The notes under the pieces are model-generated. The model ran no database searches. It had not been told where the DNA came from and saw only the letters and a program-made list of their open reading frames with translations. The translations under genes were made by a program, and so were the position numbers. From Rheinheimera baltica DSM 14885 (lineage in GTDB: Bacteria; Pseudomonadota; Gammaproteobacteria; Enterobacterales; Alteromonadaceae): a DNA stretch of 56,089 nt. The stretch lies in assembly GCF_000425345.1 (NCBI RefSeq), contig NZ_AUDG01000027.1:1-56089 (forward strand), in the 5' to 3' direction. Position 1 is the first letter of the stretch, and every line of letters starts with the position of its first letter. Of the stretch, positions 8,850-18,651 are shown piece after piece.

Positions 8850-11386
8850 TCTGCAGAGGTGCTAAACGCCGTACCTAAATACATCGCATTCACTAATAGT
8901 CGGCTGGAGCCGAAAAAGTATCCGCGAAATACCGGATTGTCCGTCATAGCAATTACCCGCCCTTTTCCAATATTGTGTGCCAGCAATACGGCACTTTGAC
9001 TAATGCGTGGCACATACTCTGGCGCTGTGTAACCGGCTAGCTGCGGTGATGTATTGTACAAGGCTACGTTAACAAAAGGCGCCTGACTGGGTTGTAATAA
9101 CATGGTGCTGTTTTTAAACACTGGCAACGTGGCGTGGGTAAGGCCAAACGTCAGTGGGTGGCTTAAATCCAGATCAGCCTGATAAATTGCACCAGCAATA
9201 CGCTGTTTACCCGCCAGCATCTCTTTGTCTTGATAACTTAAATTATGCTGTGGAATAAGGCTGGTCATTTCTTCGCCCTGCCATACCCCCGCTTTAAGCA
9301 AACCCACCTTGGCCAGCCACGCTGCCCCACGCTTATGCCCCCACAGCACACCGCCCTGCTCTGCCCACTGTTTTAGCTGGCTGACTTCCTTGTCTTGCCA
9401 CGCATTGTAGTTACCATCTGGCAGTACTATATGACTGTAGCGACTTAAATCTAACTGTCGCAGCCGTTGTGGCTCGGCTAACGTAGGGGTTATACCTGCC
9501 AAACGTTCCAGGTTATACCAAGCCTCTCCGGCTTCAGTAGAGTTAATGTCGGGGCCGGCCAATAGCAATATAGTGGGTAATGCTACCGGCACAAATTTTC
9601 TGCTACCTAAATCGCTACCACTTGCAGTTAAGCCTGAACTAATCGCATAAACCGGCACGGAAAACTGCTGCTTTACGCGTTGTAAGCGGGCAAACCAGTC
9701 TGGTTGCTGCTGTAAACCGGCAGGCAAAACCATTGCCCCGGCAGCCAAAGCTATCTCGCTCTCGCCACTGGTCGCCGTGACGTTATTCATCGCAGCGCGC
9801 AACACTAACTTTTCAGCCAGCAACGCTTGTAATAACAGAGGGGCTTGCTGATCTTGCCAGTTAAAGGCATAGGCATAGGCTCCTGGGGTCAAGGCCGCGC
9901 GTTTCGTTGCACTGGCTTGCCAGGACGAGCTAAGCTGTGATTTCGCTGGCTCCCGGCTAACGCCAGCAAACTGAATGTTGTAAGCATAGGGCAGTGTCCA
10001 GGCTGAGACATCATAGAAGGTGTTATCTGCAAAGTTCTTTTCTGTACTAAACATCGCCTTAATCAAGCGAAATTGCGGTTGCTGCAATGGGACATAAAAA
10101 CTCTTTTCAGCTGGGTACGTTATGTCACCGTCTTGCCAGTCACGGCTGAGTTTAAACACGTCGACATGATGTCGTTGCAGCACGTCAAGCAACCCAGCCA
10201 AGCGGGTTGTGTCGTCGGATTCAGTGAAAATATAACCGCGGGTTTTGCTATTTTTAGCCTGTTGCAAGGCCGATTTATAAAACTCTTGCTGATAGCTTAA
10301 TAGCTCTGCCCGTTTAGCTACAGCACCGCGAATGGTAGAAAGAGAGGCGGTAAGTTGATTTTGGATAGTGGCGCTAAAACTAAGCGGCCCATTGATACTG
10401 TCCTGCAAATGACCGCGGCTGCTGGCTTGTTCAAACAAGATACCCACACTGCCTTGAATATCCGGGTAAGTAGAGCCTTTACCTATGTAAAAGTCATCGA
10501 AAATTTCTTCGGTAAAATACAGTTGCTCAGCTTTATCTAACGCTGATGCATGAAACGTTGCCAGTGCCCGTGTCAGTTCAAAATTACGCTTCGGTGTCAG
10601 CGGATAGTTACGGCTAGGGATGCCTGGTTGAAAGAAGAATGTACTATCCGTTCCCATTTCATGGTAATCAGCAACAATATTTGGCAACCACTGTTGATAT
10701 TGTGCAATACGCGCCCGGCTTTCCGGATGCTGCAGCAGTAACCAATCACGATTTAAGTCGAACCAGTAGTGATTCGGCCTGCCATTTGGCCAGGGTTCAT
10801 TGTGCTCTCTGTGTTGCGGATCAGCGACTGGTGCTGCGCCTTTATGCATATTCGCCCAGTTGGCAAACCGGTCATGCCCGTCTGGATTCATGCTGGGCTG
10901 TATAATAATGACGGCGTTATCCAGCCAGTTCTTTACTTCGTTGTTTTCAGCGGCAGCAAGATACTGCGCTACCAATAACGCCGCGTTAGCACCGCTAGGT
11001 TCGTTGCCATGTATACTGTAACCCAGCCAAATAATCACCGGGGCATCGGCAGATGCTGTCTCGCCCAAACGTGCAGCAGCAACATGTTGCTGCCTAATTT
11101 GCTCAAGCTTGCTGAGGTTGCCAGGTGAAGAAACAACCAGCTGCAATAGCGGCCTTTGTTCATGGCTGTAGCCAATAGTTTCTAAATCAGCGCGTGGTGA
11201 TGCCTTAGATAATTGCTCCATATAACGCTGAATTTGATCATGGCGCATATGCCAGTCACCCACCTTAAAACCCAGCACTTGCTCAGGTGTTGGCAGGCTT
11301 GTATCTTTAACCGTTGGCACATAAGTTGTAACTGCCTTGCTATAACAACTAAAGGCAAAAAGCGCCACTAAGGTGTAATATTTCAT
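8846..11386 (-). CDS. Secreted M14-family zinc carboxypeptidase with C-terminal extension
   Basis: 846 aa with an N-terminal signal peptide (KYYTLVALFAFSCYSKAV). The peptidase domain has the M14 zinc site SIHGNEPSG (His126, Glu129), then NPDGHDRFANW, HYWFDLNRDW and the downstream YHEMG. The C-terminal ~350 residues look like a class I glutamine amidotransferase-like fold (HIVLPDGNYNAW, EQGGVLWGHK, GRVIAMTDNPVFRGYF). Large two-part M14 peptidases of this kind are common in aquatic gammaproteobacteria, where they are taken to degrade peptides outside the cytoplasm. Substrate unknown. Its promoter lies in the 126-base gap shared with nfuA. Confidence 0.9.
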   Translation of the reverse strand: MKYYTLVALFAFSCYSKAVTTYVPTVKDTSLPTPEQVLGFKVGDWHMRHDQIQRYMEQLSKASPRADLETIGYSHEQRPLLQLVVSSPGNLSKLEQIRQQHVAAARLGETASADAPVIIWLGYSIHGNEPSGANAALLVAQYLAAAENNEVKNWLDNAVIIIQPSMNPDGHDRFANWANMHKGAAPVADPQHREHNEPWPNGRPNHYWFDLNRDWLLLQHPESRARIAQYQQWLPNIVADYHEMGTDSTFFFQPGIPSRNYPLTPKRNFELTRALATFHASALDKAEQLYFTEEIFDDFYIGKGSTYPDIQGSVGILFEQASSRGHLQDSINGPLSFSATIQNQLTASLSTIRGAVAKRAELLSYQQEFYKSALQQAKNSKTRGYIFTESDDTTRLAGLLDVLQRHHVDVFKLSRDWQDGDITYPAEKSFYVPLQQPQFRLIKAMFSTEKNFADNTFYDVSAWTLPYAYNIQFAGVSREPAKSQLSSSWQASATKRAALTPGAYAYAFNWQDQQAPLLLQALLAEKLVLRAAMNNVTATSGESEIALAAGAMVLPAGLQQQPDWFARLQRVKQQFSVPVYAISSGLTASGSDLGSRKFVPVALPTILLLAGPDINSTEAGEAWYNLERLAGITPTLAEPQRLRQLDLSRYSHIVLPDGNYNAWQDKEVSQLKQWAEQGGVLWGHKRGAAWLAKVGLLKAGVWQGEEMTSLIPQHNLSYQDKEMLAGKQRIAGAIYQADLDLSHPLTFGLTHATLPVFKNSTMLLQPSQAPFVNVALYNTSPQLAGYTAPEYVPRISQSAVLLAHNIGKGRVIAMTDNPVFRGYFFGSSRLLVNAMYLGTAFSTSAD

Positions 11387-11512
11387 GTTTGATATCCTCT
11401 ATGCTGCGGCTAACTTAGCCATATCGGACGCAAAACTCAAGCAGGACTGGCATCACAGAAACAGGAAGAGTATCATAGCGATTAACCTAGTAATTTAGTC
11501 AGGTACTCTCTT

Positions 11513-12091
11513 ATGATTACAATTTCTAAACAGGCACAACAACATTTTGCCAAGCTGTTATCCAAACAACCTGCCGGCACCCATATTCGCGTGTTTGTGG
11601 TTAACCCAGGCACGGCACAAGCGGAGTGTGGCGTATCTTACTGCCCACCAGATGCGGTAGAGGATTCTGACTTAACAGTAAATTTCACCGGTTTTGATGC
11701 CGTTGTTGACAGCGAAAGTAAACCTTTTCTAGTCGATGCTGAAATTGATTTTGTTACCGATCAGATGGGCTCGCAGCTTACATTAAAAGCGCCGAATGCC
11801 AAAGTACGCAAGGTGAGTGACGACGCGTCATTAATGGAGCGGGTGCAATATGTTATCGACAGTGAAATTAATCCACAGTTGGCAAACCATGGTGGCCGGG
11901 TGTCAGTAATGGAGCTGACCGGCGACGGTGTAGCTGTACTTCAATTTGGCGGTGGCTGTAACGGTTGCTCACAGGTTGATTTAACGCTAAAAGAAGGTAT
12001 TGAAAAAGAACTGCTAAACCGCTTTAGTGGCGAACTTAATGGTGTACGAGATATTACTGAACACCAACGCGGTGAGCATTCTTACTACTAG
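11513..12091 (+). CDS. nfuA: Fe-S cluster carrier protein NfuA
   Basis: 192 aa, the E. coli NfuA length. The N-terminal half is a degenerate A-type domain ([15 protein letters not shown], then [10 protein letters not shown]). The C-terminal Nfu domain carries the cluster-binding CxxC in [20 protein letters not shown]. NfuA receives and delivers 4Fe-4S clusters to client enzymes, particularly under oxidative stress or iron limitation. Its position near bioH and comF is conserved in gammaproteobacteria. Divergent from the M14 peptidase gene. Confidence 0.97.
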   Translation: MITISKQAQQHFAKLLSKQPAGTHIRVFVVNPGTAQAECGVSYCPPDAVEDSDLTVNFTGFDAVVDSESKPFLVDAEIDFVTDQMGSQLTLKAPNAKVRKVSDDASLMERVQYVIDSEINPQLANHGGRVSVMELTGDGVAVLQFGGGCNGCSQVDLTLKEGIEKELLNRFSGELNGVRDITEHQRGEHSYY

Positions 12092-12175
12092 AACCCGCCC
12101 TGCATTGCTTGACTAAAGCTGCACTGACAACCCGTATGTGCTATAAAGCCGCTGTGCTTTAATCGCCTTACGGGT

Positions 12176-13204
12176 ATGTTATCGATGAAAACCTTAGTAT
12201 TATGTTTTAGCTTATTTTTCACCGTAATGCTGCCTGCTCAAGCGGCAGTGATGTTAATTTATCATCATGTCGCAACCGACACTCCACGCGTTACCAGTGT
12301 TACACCGGCCGAACTGCGCCAGCATTTACAACACCTTAAAGACAACCAATTTCAGGTCATTGGCCTGGATACATTAATTGCACAGTTGAAACAGGGTAAG
12401 GCTGTCGCCGACAATGCCGTTGTCATTACTTTTGATGACAGTTATGCCAATAATTTTACGACGGCACACCCGATTTTGCAGGAATTTGGTTACCCCTATA
12501 CCATTTTTATTAGCCCGGGTAGTATTGATAAAGGCGATGGTCCGTTGCTTAGTTGGCAACAAGTTAAGCAAATGTCTGATGACGGCGTGTTAGTAGCAAA
12601 CCATGCGATGTGGCATGAACATATGGCGCAGCCCGACGCAGGTGAAAGCAAATCACAATGGCTTGAGCGCATGCGTCAGAGCATACTTAGTGCGGAAGAT
12701 AAAATTGAACACTACACCGGGCAACGCCACCAGTGGTTAGCCTACCCTTACGGTGAATACAGTGCAGCGTTAGAGCAGCTGGTTGAGGAACTTGGCTTTA
12801 TTGGTATTGGTCAACAATCAGGTGCTATTGGTAGTACGACTGTTTTAACCCGCATTCCTCGTTATCCAGCCGCTGGGGTTTATGCCGACATAAAAAGTCT
12901 TGCTCAGAAACTGCGTACCTTGCCATTTCAGATTACGCACTATCATGGTGCTGACCCGGTGATCACCGCCAATCCGCCAACACTATCACTTACGTTAAAA
13001 GCGAATGATTTTGTTCGCAGCCAGCTGCAATGCTTTGCTGGCAGTGAAGTGCTTACGCCAGAGTGGTTAGACGACGATACTTTTACGGTTACGGCAAGCA
13101 AAGCGTTAGGCAAAGGCCGGGCGCGATACAATTGCACTGCGCCATCACTCAGTAAAAAAGGCTATTTTTATTGGTATTCCCAGCCCTGGCTTAACCCGCG
13201 TTAA
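12176..13204 (+). CDS. Secreted polysaccharide deacetylase family protein
   Basis: 342 aa with a signal peptide (KTLVLCFSLFFTVMLPAQAA). The NodB-type domain shows VVITFDDSYANN (metal-binding Asp pair), NHAMWHEHM in place of the usual SHTxxH motif, and AYPYGEYS. The C-terminal ~100 residues after the deacetylase domain are unfamiliar. Family members remove N-acetyl groups from cell-wall or exopolysaccharides; the substrate is not evident here. Two ATGs are possible (12176 and 12185), neither with a strong ribosome binding site. The 3' end overlaps sco1 by 14 bases in convergent orientation. Confidence 0.88.
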   Translation: MLSMKTLVLCFSLFFTVMLPAQAAVMLIYHHVATDTPRVTSVTPAELRQHLQHLKDNQFQVIGLDTLIAQLKQGKAVADNAVVITFDDSYANNFTTAHPILQEFGYPYTIFISPGSIDKGDGPLLSWQQVKQMSDDGVLVANHAMWHEHMAQPDAGESKSQWLERMRQSILSAEDKIEHYTGQRHQWLAYPYGEYSAALEQLVEELGFIGIGQQSGAIGSTTVLTRIPRYPAAGVYADIKSLAQKLRTLPFQITHYHGADPVITANPPTLSLTLKANDFVRSQLQCFAGSEVLTPEWLDDDTFTVTASKALGKGRARYNCTAPSLSKKGYFYWYSQPWLNPR

Positions 13205-13829
13205 GCTTGTTCAGCACTAACGGAAAATCTGCCAACAGCTGCTCAACATTAATCACTGGTAACTCTCCCACTTGCATTGGGGGTTTAAACATGGCAACCA
13301 GTTGGCCTTGCGGATTAATCAATACCACAGAGGCACTGTGGTCCACCAGGTAATCCTGCGACGTGCTGCTAAGGGCATACATTAACCCCAATTGCCGAAC
13401 AAATGGAAACAACTGGTCATGCCCTGCAGTCATCCCAAGCACACTGGCCTGTTCAAAGTAGCTTACATAGCGGTTCAGTTGTTCAATACTGTCGCGGTTC
13501 GGGTCAACTGAAATAAACCAGACCTTTAGCGGCTGTGACACCTGTTCAGCCAGCTTTGGTTGTGCACCCGCCAGTTTGGCCAAGGTTAATGGACATATAT
13601 CCGGGCAAGAAGTATAACCCACAAACGCCAGCGTCCATTGGCCATAAAGTCGTTCACGATTAACCGTTTCGCCGTGATGATCGGTTAAATTAAAATCGGC
13701 TAAAGCTCTTGGCTGCGGGTAAACCAAGGCAAGTTTAGGCTCTGCGCTAACCTGCGACAGCTGATACAACATAACGCCGGCAATCAATGCCCCGGCGGCC
13801 AACAATAAGTAGGTTAAATTACGAAACAT
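13191..13829 (-). CDS. sco1: SCO1/SenC copper chaperone for cytochrome oxidase
   Basis: 212 aa with one N-terminal membrane anchor. The thioredoxin-like domain carries the copper-binding CxxxC ([13 protein letters not shown], about residues 70-80) and the conserved His in [15 protein letters not shown] proteins deliver copper to, or reduce, the CuA site of oxidase subunit II (CtaC, encoded in the same operon). Last gene of the minus-strand cox operon; its start overlaps the end of ctaB by 11 bases. Confidence 0.95.
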   Translation of the reverse strand: MFRNLTYLLLAAGALIAGVMLYQLSQVSAEPKLALVYPQPRALADFNLTDHHGETVNRERLYGQWTLAFVGYTSCPDICPLTLAKLAGAQPKLAEQVSQPLKVWFISVDPNRDSIEQLNRYVSYFEQASVLGMTAGHDQLFPFVRQLGLMYALSSTSQDYLVDHSASVVLINPQGQLVAMFKPPMQVGELPVINVEQLLADFPLVLNKLNAG

Positions 13830-14730
13830 AAATCGGCGACACCTTAAAATAGTGGTCTACAAGCAACAACAAAAATAATACCATCAAGTGTGTTATTGAA
13901 AACTTAAAGGTTGCCATTGCAGTACTGTTATCAGCGTCAAATTTAAGCTTCCAGGCATACTGCATAAAACGCAAATTGAGCAAGGCGCTACCCACCAGAT
14001 AAATTGCCCCGCTCATGCCAACTAAATAGGGCATTAAGCATACTAAAAAAAGCAATACGGTATATAAGCAAATTACACTCTTTGTAAATTCGATACCGTG
14101 CGTTACCGGTAACATAGGCATATTAACTTTGGCATAGTCATCACGTCGATGAATTGCCAACGCCCAAAAATGGGGTGGTGTCCAGGCGAAAATGATCATC
14201 ACCAACAGCAGTGCGTGGCCATCAACACTACCGGTTATTGCGGTCCACCCCAGTAGTGGAGGCATGGCCCCTGCCAGGCCGCCAATAACAATATTTTGCG
14301 GCGTAGCACGTTTTAAAAACATGGTGTACACCACGGCATAGCCAAACAAACTGGCTAAGGTTAACCATGCGGTAAGTGCGTTAACCGTCAGATAAAGTAA
14401 CACAAAACCAGTTAGTGCAAGGCTAAAGGCAAAAGTGATTGCCTGACTTGGGCTAATCCGACCTTTAGCAACGGGCCGGCTGTAAGTTCGCGCCATTTGC
14501 GCATCGATACGCTGGTCCACAACGTGATTCATTGCAGCCGCGGCGGCTGATAACAAGCCTATACCTATTGTTGCAGCAATTACCGTCAATAAATTAGGTA
14601 GTCCCGGCACAGCCAACATCATGCCAACCCATGCAGTGAGAACCAGTAAAGCAACGACTTTAGGCTTGGTCAGTTCAAGGTAATCGTGTAGGCGACTTAC
14701 ACCGGCTTTGCTTTTTATTATGACGGTCAT
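13819..14730 (-). CDS. ctaB: Protoheme IX farnesyltransferase (heme O synthase)
   Basis: 303 aa polytopic membrane protein of the UbiA prenyltransferase superfamily. The prenyl-diphosphate site [19 protein letters not shown] is clear, and a second block [13 protein letters not shown] follows. It converts heme B to heme O by adding a farnesyl group, supplying CtaA. Starts in an ATGA overlap with ctaA, which points to coupled translation. Confidence 0.96.
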   Translation of the reverse strand: MTVIIKSKAGVSRLHDYLELTKPKVVALLVLTAWVGMMLAVPGLPNLLTVIAATIGIGLLSAAAAAMNHVVDQRIDAQMARTYSRPVAKGRISPSQAITFAFSLALTGFVLLYLTVNALTAWLTLASLFGYAVVYTMFLKRATPQNIVIGGLAGAMPPLLGWTAITGSVDGHALLLVMIIFAWTPPHFWALAIHRRDDYAKVNMPMLPVTHGIEFTKSVICLYTVLLFLVCLMPYLVGMSGAIYLVGSALLNLRFMQYAWKLKFDADNSTAMATFKFSITHLMVLFLLLLVDHYFKVSPIYVS

Positions 14731-15731
14731 AGCGTTTCCTTGCTTAACAGTGCGTTACTGCGATGTATTTGGACGTAAATTAGTACCAATAGCATAAGTA
14801 AATTTGCAGCAATAAAGTTATGCGCTACGGCATTGGCTAAAGGCAAATGTAACACCACATTCAGCACGCCCAAACTAAACTGAACTACCAGCAACGACGC
14901 AGCGGCTGCTGTTAACCGTTTCATCGTTGTACTGGTAGCGCGTCGCCAAAGTTTTACTAAAAAAACTGACAACACCAGCACGGTAATGACAGCACCGAGT
15001 CGATGAAATACATGCACCGTCTGACGCGCTTCTGCTGACATCACGCCATACTCATAATCATCGTGCCCCAGATGTAAGTCGAATGCCTCACTGACATTGA
15101 GCCGATCTATCCAACCGGCTTCGCACACTGGTAAATCAATACAAGCTAATGCAGCATAATTTGCTGCGGTCCAACCACCCAGTGCAATTTGGCCGACCAA
15201 TACCATCACAGCCAGCGCAGCCAAAGGTTTTAAACTTCGAAGTTCAGGCTCTTGTACCTGATGCTGCGGATGCAATGTTAGCCAGTGTACGGCTAACAAA
15301 CAGAGCAATGAAAAACCACCGAGCAAATGCCCCATTACCACCAAGGGCAATAAGTTTAATGTAACGGTCCACATGCCCAGCGCAGCCTGAAAAACCACTA
15401 ACGCCAATAGTATACCCGGCAACAGTTTTGGGCTTTGCCGGCGAAACATTGCGCTAAAAAAAATAGCGGCGATTAGCAAGCCCAAACTACCGGCGAAATA
15501 ACGATGGATCATTTCATTCCAGGCTTTGTGTGGTTCTAGCGGGCGCTCCGGAAACGCTTGCTGCGCCGCTTCTATGTGATGCTCCTGATGCGGTACTTTT
15601 AAAAAACCGTAACAACCGGGCCAATCCGGGCAGCCTAAACCCGCATCGGTTAACCGCGTATAAGCGCCCAATAAAATCACACCCATAGTCAGGAAAATGG
15701 CGATGGTAGCCAGCCATTGTTGTTTCTTCAT
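14727..15731 (-). CDS. ctaA: Heme A synthase
   Basis: 334 aa with about eight membrane segments. It shows the CtaA/Cox15 hallmarks: [21 protein letters not shown] near the N-terminus, [12 protein letters not shown] with a heme-ligand His, [19 protein letters not shown] and [12 protein letters not shown]. Oxidises the C8 methyl group of heme O to give heme A for the aa3 oxidase. Start overlaps the stop of the upstream unknown gene (ATGA), and its stop overlaps the ctaB start in the same way. Confidence 0.96.
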   Translation of the reverse strand: MKKQQWLATIAIFLTMGVILLGAYTRLTDAGLGCPDWPGCYGFLKVPHQEHHIEAAQQAFPERPLEPHKAWNEMIHRYFAGSLGLLIAAIFFSAMFRRQSPKLLPGILLALVVFQAALGMWTVTLNLLPLVVMGHLLGGFSLLCLLAVHWLTLHPQHQVQEPELRSLKPLAALAVMVLVGQIALGGWTAANYAALACIDLPVCEAGWIDRLNVSEAFDLHLGHDDYEYGVMSAEARQTVHVFHRLGAVITVLVLSVFLVKLWRRATSTTMKRLTAAAASLLVVQFSLGVLNVVLHLPLANAVAHNFIAANLLMLLVLIYVQIHRSNALLSKETL

Positions 15732-16237
15732 ACTTTGGTCCGGTCGTAATTAAGCAATTTGAGTAAATCCTGACGTATGGCTTTGGCAGTACTGGCCATA
15801 TCTGCTTCTTCTGGCATGGCATAACTCAGCAACACCAAGCCTTGCTGGTCAATAAGTAAAATGCGATCTTGCAGTGTGGCAGGTACAGTTTGCGCTGCAG
15901 CGAGGAGGGTAAAGCTATTAAATTCTTCCGGCAGCGACGCATCACTTAATAAAACCGGCTGCACATGTTCTTGCTTACGCCCTAAGCCTACATAGAGTTG
16001 CTGCACGGTATAAAGTGCTTGCTGACAACGCTCCGAGCATTCGCTGGCTGGCGCTACCGCAAGACGCCAATGCGCTTTTTCCTGGCTTGCAGCGAGTAAA
16101 AACACCTCTTCTTGCTGCCACGCCCCTTTACTGGACGACCCTCCGTTATACCAGCCCATCTCGAGCACGAGCTTGGCTGCCAGTAACGGCAAGCCGCAAC
16201 AAAGTATAAATAACAGCAGAAATTTTTTCTTATTCAT
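15728..16237 (-). CDS. Membrane-anchored Cys-x3-Cys protein in the cox operon, function unknown
   Basis: 169 aa from the ATG at 16237 (KKKFLLLFILCCGLPLLAAK forms a single N-terminal membrane anchor). GGAAA-type upstream bases support this start over one 42 bases further up. The extracytoplasmic part contains ECSERC (Cys-x3-Cys) and, later, ILLIDQQGLVLLSY. The spacing and the second motif resemble a worn SCO/thioredoxin fold: SCO in this operon has CPDIC and [14 protein letters not shown]. Lies between surf1 and ctaA with overlapping ends on both sides, so it is probably a cytochrome oxidase assembly factor. That role is inference. Confidence 0.75.
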   Translation of the reverse strand: MNKKKFLLLFILCCGLPLLAAKLVLEMGWYNGGSSSKGAWQQEEVFLLAASQEKAHWRLAVAPASECSERCQQALYTVQQLYVGLGRKQEHVQPVLLSDASLPEEFNSFTLLAAAQTVPATLQDRILLIDQQGLVLLSYAMPEEADMASTAKAIRQDLLKLLNYDRTKV

Positions 16238-16961
16238 TATTTGCTTTCCCATGATGACTGGCAGCAAGTGCGACACCAATAACGGCTACTGCCAGTAAAA
16301 ACCATTGCAATGCATAGCCTCTATGCTTTTCGGGCGGCAGAACAACGGGTTGATAGTGTGGTAGAAAATCTGAAGTTTGTTGTTGATATAACAAGGTAGG
16401 ATACAACGCCAGGCCGCTAATACCCGACAATTCTGCAAAACTAACCTGCTGAATACGCATTGGCCAGGCACCGTCATTTTCAGCATTTTGCCCCAGTAAC
16501 AGTAAACCGTCGGGCTGAGTGCGTAGCAGGCCATCAAGCTTTAACGACACAGGGATTTGTAATTGCGGTAAAGTATCACGCCGGTCTGTAGCCGCCAGCC
16601 ACCCCAGATTCACCAGCAGTGGCTGGCTAAGTCCTTCAGCCTGAACCGGCACAACGACATCGTACCCCACTCTGCCATTAACAATTTGGTTATCTAACAA
16701 CCAAATAAAAGGCGCTAACCAGCGGCCCTGTGCTTGAAATGGTGCACCATCAATATCGGTTTCTGAAAGTTGATTTAACTGCGCGCCCCGCAATGCACCG
16801 TTACTTTGCAACTGCGCCAGTCTTTGCAACTGCTGCGTTTTTTCTTCGGCGCGGCTTAGCTGCCACCATGACAAGTTGATTAAAATAGCAAAAGCAGTCA
16901 AAGTGATTACAACCCAAAGCAGGTTAAAGGCAAAAATCTGCTTAGCCAGCTTAATGCGCAT
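16230..16961 (-). CDS. surf1: SURF1 family cytochrome oxidase assembly protein
   Basis: 243 aa from the ATG at 16961; an upstream TTG at 16988 is less likely because it would overlap the start of the opposite gene. Membrane segments lie at both ends (FNLLWVVITLTAFAILINLS and WFLLAVAVIGVALAA). The SURF1 signature is visible: WWQLSRAEEK, LLDNQIVNGRVGYDVVVPV, LLVNLGWL, and GYALQWF near the C-terminus. Surf1 assists insertion of heme A into subunit I. Second half of the cox operon, starting after the DUF2909 gene. Confidence 0.94.
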   Translation of the reverse strand: MRIKLAKQIFAFNLLWVVITLTAFAILINLSWWQLSRAEEKTQQLQRLAQLQSNGALRGAQLNQLSETDIDGAPFQAQGRWLAPFIWLLDNQIVNGRVGYDVVVPVQAEGLSQPLLVNLGWLAATDRRDTLPQLQIPVSLKLDGLLRTQPDGLLLLGQNAENDGAWPMRIQQVSFAELSGISGLALYPTLLYQQQTSDFLPHYQPVVLPPEKHRGYALQWFLLAVAVIGVALAASHHGKANNE

Positions 16962-16987
16962 AACACTTATCCCGGAGAGCTCTGTCA

Positions 16988-17197
16988 ATGTGGCTTAAAC
17001 TTGTCATCATAGCGCTACTACTTTTTATTGTATTTAACCTGATACGTGCAGGAGTGGTGATGTTAAAAGCACCTGATCCCAGCGTAAAAATGTCACAGTT
17101 TCTTGGTAGACGGGTATTGTTCTCCGCTATAGTACTGATCATTATTTTTATCGCCTTGGCGCTGGGGCTCATACAACAGAACCCCAGACCGTATTAA
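16988..17197 (+). CDS. DUF2909 small twin-membrane-segment protein
   Basis: 69 aa, two hydrophobic helices (WLKLVIIALLLFIVFNLI and VLFSAIVLIIIFIALALGLI) joined by a short loop with KAPDPSVKMSQFLGRR. This matches the DUF2909 family, which is repeatedly found beside cox operons. It lies on the plus strand between ctaE and surf1, both on the minus strand, so its start region diverges from surf1. The role is unknown, plausibly linked to the oxidase. Confidence 0.85.
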   Translation: MWLKLVIIALLLFIVFNLIRAGVVMLKAPDPSVKMSQFLGRRVLFSAIVLIIIFIALALGLIQQNPRPY

Positions 17198-17201
17198 CGC
17201 G

Positions 17202-18080
17202 TTACAGTACGTAGACAAAAAAGTACAAACATAGCCAAACAACATCAACAAAATGCCAATACCAGGCCGCAGCTTGAAAGGCAAAATGTTTCTCTGGCGT
17301 AAAGTGGCCTTTTAACACACGAAAGAACACAAACAGTAAAATTATGGCTCCCAACGTAACATGCATACCGTGAAATCCGGTTAGCAAAAAGAAGGTGTTG
17401 CCATAAAAACCCGATGCCAGTGTTAAGCCCAAATCCCGATAGGCATGGATATACTCATACACTTGTAAGCTAAGAAAAGTTGCACCTAACAATAAGGTTA
17501 CCAGTAACATTAACTTCAGTTGACCACGCTTGTTTTGCTCTAAACCAGTGTGAGCAAAATGCAGTGTAATAGACGAAATGACCAGTATCGCCGTATTAAT
17601 TAGTGGTAATCCTGTTGCTGGCATCGCTTGCGTCTCAATGCCGCCAGGTGTTTTCAGTAACGGCCACATAGCATCAAAACCAGGCCATAGTAGTTGAAAG
17701 GTCATGGCGTTATTGCTGCCACCACTTAACCAGTCCAGTGCAATGACACGGCCATAAAACAACGCACCAAAAAACGCCATAAAGAACATCACTTCAGACA
17801 AAATAAACCAACTCATGCCTTGGCGAAAAGAGCGGTCCATCTGTGCACTGTATAAGCCACTCATTGATTCATCAATAACGTTTTTAAACCAGCCAAACAG
17901 CATAATAATTAATACAACAAAGCCTGCTGCCAGCATGTAGCCGCCAAAACCAGGTTGTTGCTTTGTTACTTCATTGACAAAGTTTCCTGCACCAAAAGCA
18001 ATTAAAAACAACGCCACGGCACCGACAATAGGCCATGGGCTTTGGGCGGGAACATAATATTTTTCATAGGTTTTATTCAT
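17202..18080 (-). CDS. ctaE: Cytochrome c oxidase subunit III
   Basis: 292 aa from the ATG at 18080, preceded by GGGGA; the longer frame to 18128 overlaps ctaG and is rejected. Seven membrane segments with the subunit III pattern: YYVPAQSPWPIVG, SEVMFFMAFFGALFYGR, GFHGMHVTLGAI and AAWYWHFVDVVWL. Core non-catalytic subunit of the aa3 oxidase. Its start lies one base past the ctaG stop. Confidence 0.97.
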   Translation of the reverse strand: MNKTYEKYYVPAQSPWPIVGAVALFLIAFGAGNFVNEVTKQQPGFGGYMLAAGFVVLIIMLFGWFKNVIDESMSGLYSAQMDRSFRQGMSWFILSEVMFFMAFFGALFYGRVIALDWLSGGSNNAMTFQLLWPGFDAMWPLLKTPGGIETQAMPATGLPLINTAILVISSITLHFAHTGLEQNKRGQLKLMLLVTLLLGATFLSLQVYEYIHAYRDLGLTLASGFYGNTFFLLTGFHGMHVTLGAIILLFVFFRVLKGHFTPEKHFAFQAAAWYWHFVDVVWLCLYFFVYVL

Positions 18081-18081
18081 G

Positions 18082-18642
18082 TTATTCCCCAAGTTGGGTC
18101 GACTCAGCGGTGCTTTCAGTCCAGCCATTCGTCACGTCATACAAGGTGTACGACAACGTAATAGTAGAAAACTGACTGGGTAGCGCTGGGTCAACATAAA
18201 ACTGTAACGGCATTAGCATGTTTTTACCGGCATCCAACTTCTGCTGGGTGAAGCAAAAACACTCAATTTTGTGGAAGTATAATGCAGCCTGGCCAGGAGA
18301 AACCGATGGCACAGCCTGACCCACGATAAAGCGTCCGGTAGGGTTTTCTGCCAAGTAATTCATAATATGAATTTCTCCGGGATGCACCGTCATACGACGC
18401 ACTTCTGGCTCAAAAATCCACGGCATCTGTTTGTTGGGTCGGGCGATAAACTCAATCACCACTTCGCGGCTAATATCAATCTGCGCAGCGTCAGCGGTGG
18501 CCGCAGTTGTCGCGGTTTTACCGTTTAAACCCGTCAGGTCGCAAAACACGTCATACAACGGCACCAAAGCAAAACCAAACCCAAACATGGCCAATGCAAT
18601 GACGGCTAATTTTACGGTTAAAGGCTGATGTTTCAGTGCCAT
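18082..18642 (-). CDS. ctaG: Cytochrome c oxidase assembly protein CtaG (Cox11)
   Basis: 186 aa with one N-terminal membrane anchor (LAVIALAMFGFGFALVPLYDVFCDLTG). The copper-binding motif of the family is seen as ECFCFTQQ, and FIARPNKQMPWIFEP is typical. It inserts CuB into subunit I. Positioned between ctaD and ctaE, the usual order in proteobacteria. Confidence 0.96.
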   Translation of the reverse strand: MALKHQPLTVKLAVIALAMFGFGFALVPLYDVFCDLTGLNGKTATTAATADAAQIDISREVVIEFIARPNKQMPWIFEPEVRRMTVHPGEIHIMNYLAENPTGRFIVGQAVPSVSPGQAALYFHKIECFCFTQQKLDAGKNMLMPLQFYVDPALPSQFSTITLSYTLYDVTNGWTESTAESTQLGE

Positions 18643-18651
18643 TGTTTGCTC

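Noticed and set aside
10073..11021. Cluster of plus-strand frames within the M14 peptidase gene
   Set aside because: All overlap the long, motif-bearing minus-strand gene.
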